Below, in pieces: positions 5,360-6,294 of a DNA stretch of 6,294 bases. A model generated the notes under the pieces. The model saw only the letters and a program-made list of their open reading frames with translations, did no database searches and had not been told where the DNA came from. The position numbers and the translations under genes were made by a program. Position 1 is the stretch's first letter, and each line of letters opens with the position of its first letter. Source of the stretch: Pseudomonadota bacterium (lineage in GTDB: Bacteria; Pseudomonadota; Alphaproteobacteria; Rhizobiales; Aestuariivirgaceae); contig JAEKFU010000330.1 in NCBI GenBank assembly GCA_016522385.1, forward strand, positions 1 through 6,294. The letters are read 5' to 3'.

Positions 5360-6171
5360 CGGCGACACGCAAACGCAAAGCGAGCGGAGCCGGCGCCGTT
5401 GCATCCTTCCCGGGTTTGTTCATCGTGGCGGGGCTGTTCTATGCCTTCCTGTATTTTCCGATCCTGGTGCTCGTTGCCTATTCGTTCAATTCCGGCAAGC
5501 GTTCAATGGTCTGGAAAGGTTTCGGCATCGACTGGTACGGCAGGGTGTTCACCAATGATGCCATTCTGGCATCGGCCTTCAACTCCCTGGTCGTAGCAAC
5601 CGTTGCCACTATCCTGTCAACGATGATCGCTACAGCCGGCGCGCTGGCGCTGGCACGTGGCGGCGAATTCAAAGGCAAGACGCTTTCCGTGGGTCTCATC
5701 ACATTGCCACTGGTGGTGCCTGAAATCGTCACTGCGGTTGCGACGCTGATGTTCTTTGCCAGCATCGGAATGACCTTCGGTCTGGGAAATCTGATTGTTG
5801 CGCACACGGTGTTCTGCATACCGTTTGCGTTCATGCCCATTCGCGCACGGTTGGAAGGTATGGATACCACCATGGAGCAGGCCGCCCGCGACCTCTACTC
5901 AACTGAATGGCAGGCGTTCCGCTATGTCACGCTCCCCCTGTTGATGCCGGGCATCATTGCCGGCGCGACACTTGCATTTGTCATCTCGCTGGATGACTTC
6001 ATCATCTCGTTGATGGTTTCAACTGCCGGCACGACCACATTGCCTGTTTATATCTACGGAATGATCCGTCAGGGAATCACGCCGGAAGTGAATGCCGTAT
6101 CGAGCATATTGTTTGCGATCTCACTGGCGCTCGTCACCGTCTACTGGTTCGCATCAAAGCCTGGAAAGTAA
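5356..6171 (+). CDS. Polyamine-type ABC importer, permease subunit (PotC/PotI-like)
   Basis: A 271-residue inner-membrane protein, the usual PotC length. A basic N-terminus (TRKRK) is followed by about six membrane segments near 19-44, 75-100, 110-136, 143-165, 197-219 and 246-266. The EAA loop reads EQAARDLYSTEWQAFRYVTLP from Glu174, then LMPGI. SLDDFIISLMVS (211-222) and TTLPVYIYGMIRQGITPEVNAVSS (227-250 region) are hallmarks of the PotC branch. The frame is open far upstream into the preceding permease gene, but ATG 5356 is chosen because it overlaps that gene's stop (ATGA), has AAGGA 8 bases upstream (5343-5347) and gives a normal N-terminus. It pairs with the 4451-5359 permease. The binding-protein gene starts 19 bases after its stop. 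Confidence 0.94.
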   Translation: MTATRKRKASGAGAVASFPGLFIVAGLFYAFLYFPILVLVAYSFNSGKRSMVWKGFGIDWYGRVFTNDAILASAFNSLVVATVATILSTMIATAGALALARGGEFKGKTLSVGLITLPLVVPEIVTAVATLMFFASIGMTFGLGNLIVAHTVFCIPFAFMPIRARLEGMDTTMEQAARDLYSTEWQAFRYVTLPLLMPGIIAGATLAFVISLDDFIISLMVSTAGTTTLPVYIYGMIRQGITPEVNAVSSILFAISLALVTVYWFASKPGK

Positions 6172-6190
6172 ACTTAGAAAGGATAGGACA

Positions 6191-6294
6191 ATGTTTCGTA
6201 TACTGAAAACGGGAGTGCTCGCCGCGACGCTGGCATTTTCGGTAAGCGCCGTTTCTGCCGAGGAACTGTACCTGTACAACTGGACCGACTACAC
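6191..6294 (+). CDS. Periplasmic polyamine-binding protein (PotD/PotF-like), 5' part only
   Basis: Only the first 34 codons are in the window. They encode a Sec signal peptide: MFRILK, a hydrophobic core (about 8-20) and a likely cleavage after VSA at residue 23. The mature start EELYLYNWTDY follows. The YNWTDY stretch right after the signal peptide is typical of PotD/PotF-family solute-binding proteins, where it opens the first lobe. The start is supported by AAAGGA (6178-6183), 7 bases before the ATG. The gene ends the ATPase-permease-permease series as expected for this operon order, and its product would capture the solute in the periplasm. Residues that separate putrescine from spermidine binding lie outside the window. 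Confidence 0.9.
   Translation, partial: MFRILKTGVLAATLAFSVSAVSAEELYLYNWTDY

Noticed and set aside
1..6294. CRISPR arrays, insertion sequences, tRNA genes or attachment sites
   Set aside because: No regularly spaced repeats, transposase-like frames, terminal inverted repeats or tRNA-like cloverleaf segments were seen on either strand.

Overview
The window reads as part of a moderately GC-rich Gram-negative chromosome or large replicon. The gene families (PotABCD-type importer, RidA, LysR, flavin monooxygenase), tight ATGA overlaps and codon choice suit an alphaproteobacterium, probably of the Hyphomicrobiales. The taxon is an inference; there is no rRNA or other marker gene here. All supported genes lie on the + strand.

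Layout. Positions 1-234 hold a possible C-terminal tail of an upstream gene (3-62), an AT-rich block of nested palindromes with a candidate promoter (about 102-153), a GC-rich hairpin (189-205) and a strong ribosome binding site. The first gene (235-1716) encodes an FAD/NAD(P)H monooxygenase of the YUCCA/CzcO type. Its first ~39 residues match the extreme N-terminus of a different enzyme family, the HpaB-type 4-hydroxyphenylacetate 3-hydroxylases, so it looks like a chimera. A RidA-family imine/enamine deaminase gene (1731-2144) follows 14 bases downstream. A 130-base gap with a stable hairpin leads to a LysR-type regulator gene (2275-3198, or from 2170).

A 158-base intergenic region carries short repeats and a perfect palindrome just before the next ribosome binding site. 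It precedes a polyamine-type ABC importer operon: ATPase (3357-4454), two permeases (4451-5359 and 5356-6171, each joined by an ATGA overlap) and the first 34 codons of the periplasmic binding protein (6191 onward, cut by the window end).

How the parts may work together (inference): the importer brings in a polyamine or other cationic amine, the flavoenzyme oxidises it or a derived product, RidA hydrolyses a reactive imine/enamine intermediate, and the LysR protein senses the substrate. The most unusual observation is the HpaB-like N-terminal piece in frame with the flavin monooxygenase. It suggests that an hpaB-type gene once sat at the head of this operon and was removed by deletion, leaving its promoter, ribosome binding site and first ~39 codons attached to the next gene.
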